Shown here one piece after another: positions 63,086 through 64,000 of a DNA stretch of 64,000 bases. Below the pieces are notes generated by a model. That model saw nothing but the letters and a program-made list of their open reading frames with translations, did not search any database and was not told the origin of the DNA. How positions within the stretch are numbered: position 1 is the first letter of the stretch; the number at the start of each line of letters is the position of its first letter. Source of the stretch: Gammaproteobacteria bacterium (GTDB lineage Bacteria; Pseudomonadota; Gammaproteobacteria; UBA6429; Thiohalophilaceae); NCBI GenBank assembly GCA_016125505.1, contig WGLP01000009.1, positions 1-64,000 of the forward strand, in the 5' to 3' direction. The position numbers and the translations under genes are program-made.

Positions 63086-63634
63086 ACTTCGCTTGGCATC
63101 GCTATTGCCGCCATCATATAGAGCTGGCTTAATTTTTCTAAGATAATTTTCAAGCTCTTTCACGATTTGCACCCACTTTTCAGATAGCGCTTTCATACTA
63201 TTGGCCGAATCAGTCAACCTTTTCATGTCTATCGTAAATATCTCTTTTATGTGGTCTTCTGATTTTGCATATTTACCGATATGAATTTTTTCATTATCAC
63301 AGCCTTCAATCCAACCATGAACACAAATATCTCTTATTTTTGATACTTTTAAGGTTTTGTCTTTCAAATTTTGGATATGACAAAAATTCATGTTTAGATA
63401 ACTAAATTCACTATGGCACTTTTCTAGGAACTTTAATTTATCCGATAGCATTCTGGGCTTTTTCTTGCGTATTTCTTTGCCACCCAAATAGGAGTATATA
63501 ATATGGACACTTTGATCAATGTTTCTCTCAATAGGTGACCACATAAGCGTAATTAGGCCAATAGTTGCAAGCCAAGGCATAAGTGCCTCGTCTTCAATAT
63601 TCAATTCCACTTCCACTTCGGTTTTTTCTTTCAT
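63080..63634 (-). CDS. Hypothetical protein (first visible cassette gene)
   Basis: This 184-residue protein counts from ATG 63634. The longer frame back to 63853 overlaps the end of the deoxyhypusine-synthase-like gene and is rejected. The sequence is helical and lysine-rich with a short hydrophobic patch (MPWLATIGLITLMWSP). Its C-terminus GGNSDAKRSG runs into the attC site with TAA at 63080-63082. No family recognised. A 25-base palindrome sits just upstream of the start (63651-63675). Confidence 0.68.
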   Translation of the reverse strand: MKEKTEVEVELNIEDEALMPWLATIGLITLMWSPIERNIDQSVHIIYSYLGGKEIRKKKPRMLSDKLKFLEKCHSEFSYLNMNFCHIQNLKDKTLKVSKIRDICVHGWIEGCDNEKIHIGKYAKSEDHIKEIFTIDMKRLTDSANSMKALSEKWVQIVKELENYLRKIKPALYDGGNSDAKRSG

Positions 63635-63650
63635 TCTGGTGGCTAACAGT

Positions 63651-63675
63651 GATTTAGACTGCTGCAGTCTAAATC
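63651..63675. repeat. 25-bp perfect palindrome before the first cassette gene
   Basis: GATTTAGACT-GCTGC-AGTCTAAATC has two perfect 10-base arms with a 5-base spacer, starting 16 bases before the start codon. It could be an operator or an RNA hairpin. Confidence 0.6.
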
Positions 63676-63801
63676 CCGAAATAGACTGAAGCGGTATAAC
63701 TCCGTGATAGTCTGATACATTCGGTAACTCTGTAGATAGTAGCCACGATCCCCGCCCCCTACAACCCAATTCCAGTATTTCGGAATATGTCGATATCAGG
63801 G

Positions 63802-64000
63802 TCAGCAAAGTTCCTTTATCAGCGCCTCCGCCGCCTGTGGCTGGCGCTGGCATTCCAGCAGCGCGCTGAGCAGCAGCGGCACGACGATGGTGGCGTCGGA
63901 TTCGATCACGAACATCGGAGTATCGCGCTCAAGTTTGTCCCAGGTGATCTTTTCATTGGGCGTGGCCCCCGAGTAGGAACCGTAGGACGTGGTCGAGTCG
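63802..64000 (-). CDS. Deoxyhypusine-synthase-like protein, C-terminal end
   Basis: Minus-strand frame open from the window edge to TGA 63802-63804, encoding 65 residues including DSTTSYGSYSGATPNEKITW and TPMFVIESDATIVVPLLLSALL. These match the C-terminal catalytic block of the deoxyhypusine synthase family, whose bacterial members include polyamine enzymes such as homospermidine synthase (family knowledge). The N-terminal part lies outside the window. It is the first chromosomal gene on the far side of the cassette block. Confidence 0.78.
   Translation of the reverse strand, partial: DSTTSYGSYSGATPNEKITWDKLERDTPMFVIESDATIVVPLLLSALLECQRQPQAAEALIKELC

Noticed and set aside
63635..63853. N-terminal extension of the first cassette gene
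   Set aside because: It overlaps the end of the deoxyhypusine-synthase-like gene in another frame and crosses the palindrome; ATG 63634 is better placed.

Overview
The window reads as chromosomal DNA of a gammaproteobacterium with roughly 55-60 % GC. Support comes from the TamA/TamB pair, an FNR-type regulator with the N-terminal Cys cluster, sigma-54 promoters with a cognate enhancer-binding protein, PurT, a YjgR-type ATPase and a dense c-di-GMP/two-component island. The species cannot be named from this sequence. No rRNA, tRNA or CRISPR was seen.

Layout. (1) 1-4440: a low-GC defence-like island on the minus strand: hsdM, hsdS, an AAA ATPase and the first ~50 codons of a subtilisin-like S8 peptidase, cut off at base 140/141 by the right end of an ISL3-family insertion sequence. 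(2) 4441-13079: tandem repeats, an FNR-type regulator, an NfeD protease plus SPFH/slipin pair, a K+ channel with a zinc-ribbon tail, a large MscS channel and a polysaccharide deacetylase. (3) 13363-24690: a signalling island with two paralogous PAS-GGDEF cyclases flanking two giant histidine kinases and a REC-Hpt-REC-REC-GGDEF gene broken by an A8 frameshift and an in-frame stop. (4) 24743-33865: envelope and quality-control genes on the minus strand (porin-like protein, FtsH-like protease, AsmA-like protein, TamB, TamA). (5) 33941-38717: glcF, purT, a HerA/YjgR-like ATPase and a glutathione peroxidase. (6) 38783-47903: a CarH/LitR-type B12 photoreceptor regulator with 11-bp direct-repeat operators, followed by nine genes of fatty-acid and membrane modification (two CFA-like methyltransferases, desaturase, COG2907 flavoprotein, DUF1365, lipocalin, DUF1295, DUF2878).

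(7) 47950-60525: what looks like one regulon of a GAF-AAA+-Fis enhancer-binding protein. Cyanase, a two-domain rhodanese, OsmC, an acyl-CoA-dehydrogenase-like flavoprotein, a DUF302-like protein, a rubredoxin-FAD reductase fusion and an NrtA/CmpA-type ABC importer sit around the regulator. Four sigma-54 -24/-12 promoters and repeated ATTGTCGACAAT-type palindromes tie them together. The likely theme is scavenging of a small N/S compound (cyanate, thiocyanate or cyanide type); this is inference. A ParE/RelE-type toxin-antitoxin pair lies inside this stretch.

(8) 60519-63634: lower-GC small genes separated by two well-formed attC sites, with no integrase in view: a small cassette array (CALIN-like). 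It sits between the ABC importer and the C-terminus of a deoxyhypusine-synthase-like gene at the window end.

A family of palindromic intergenic repeats (cores GGATGCCGG...CCGGCATGACG) recurs at 8.9, 35.2, 38.1, 41.0 and 48.8 kb.
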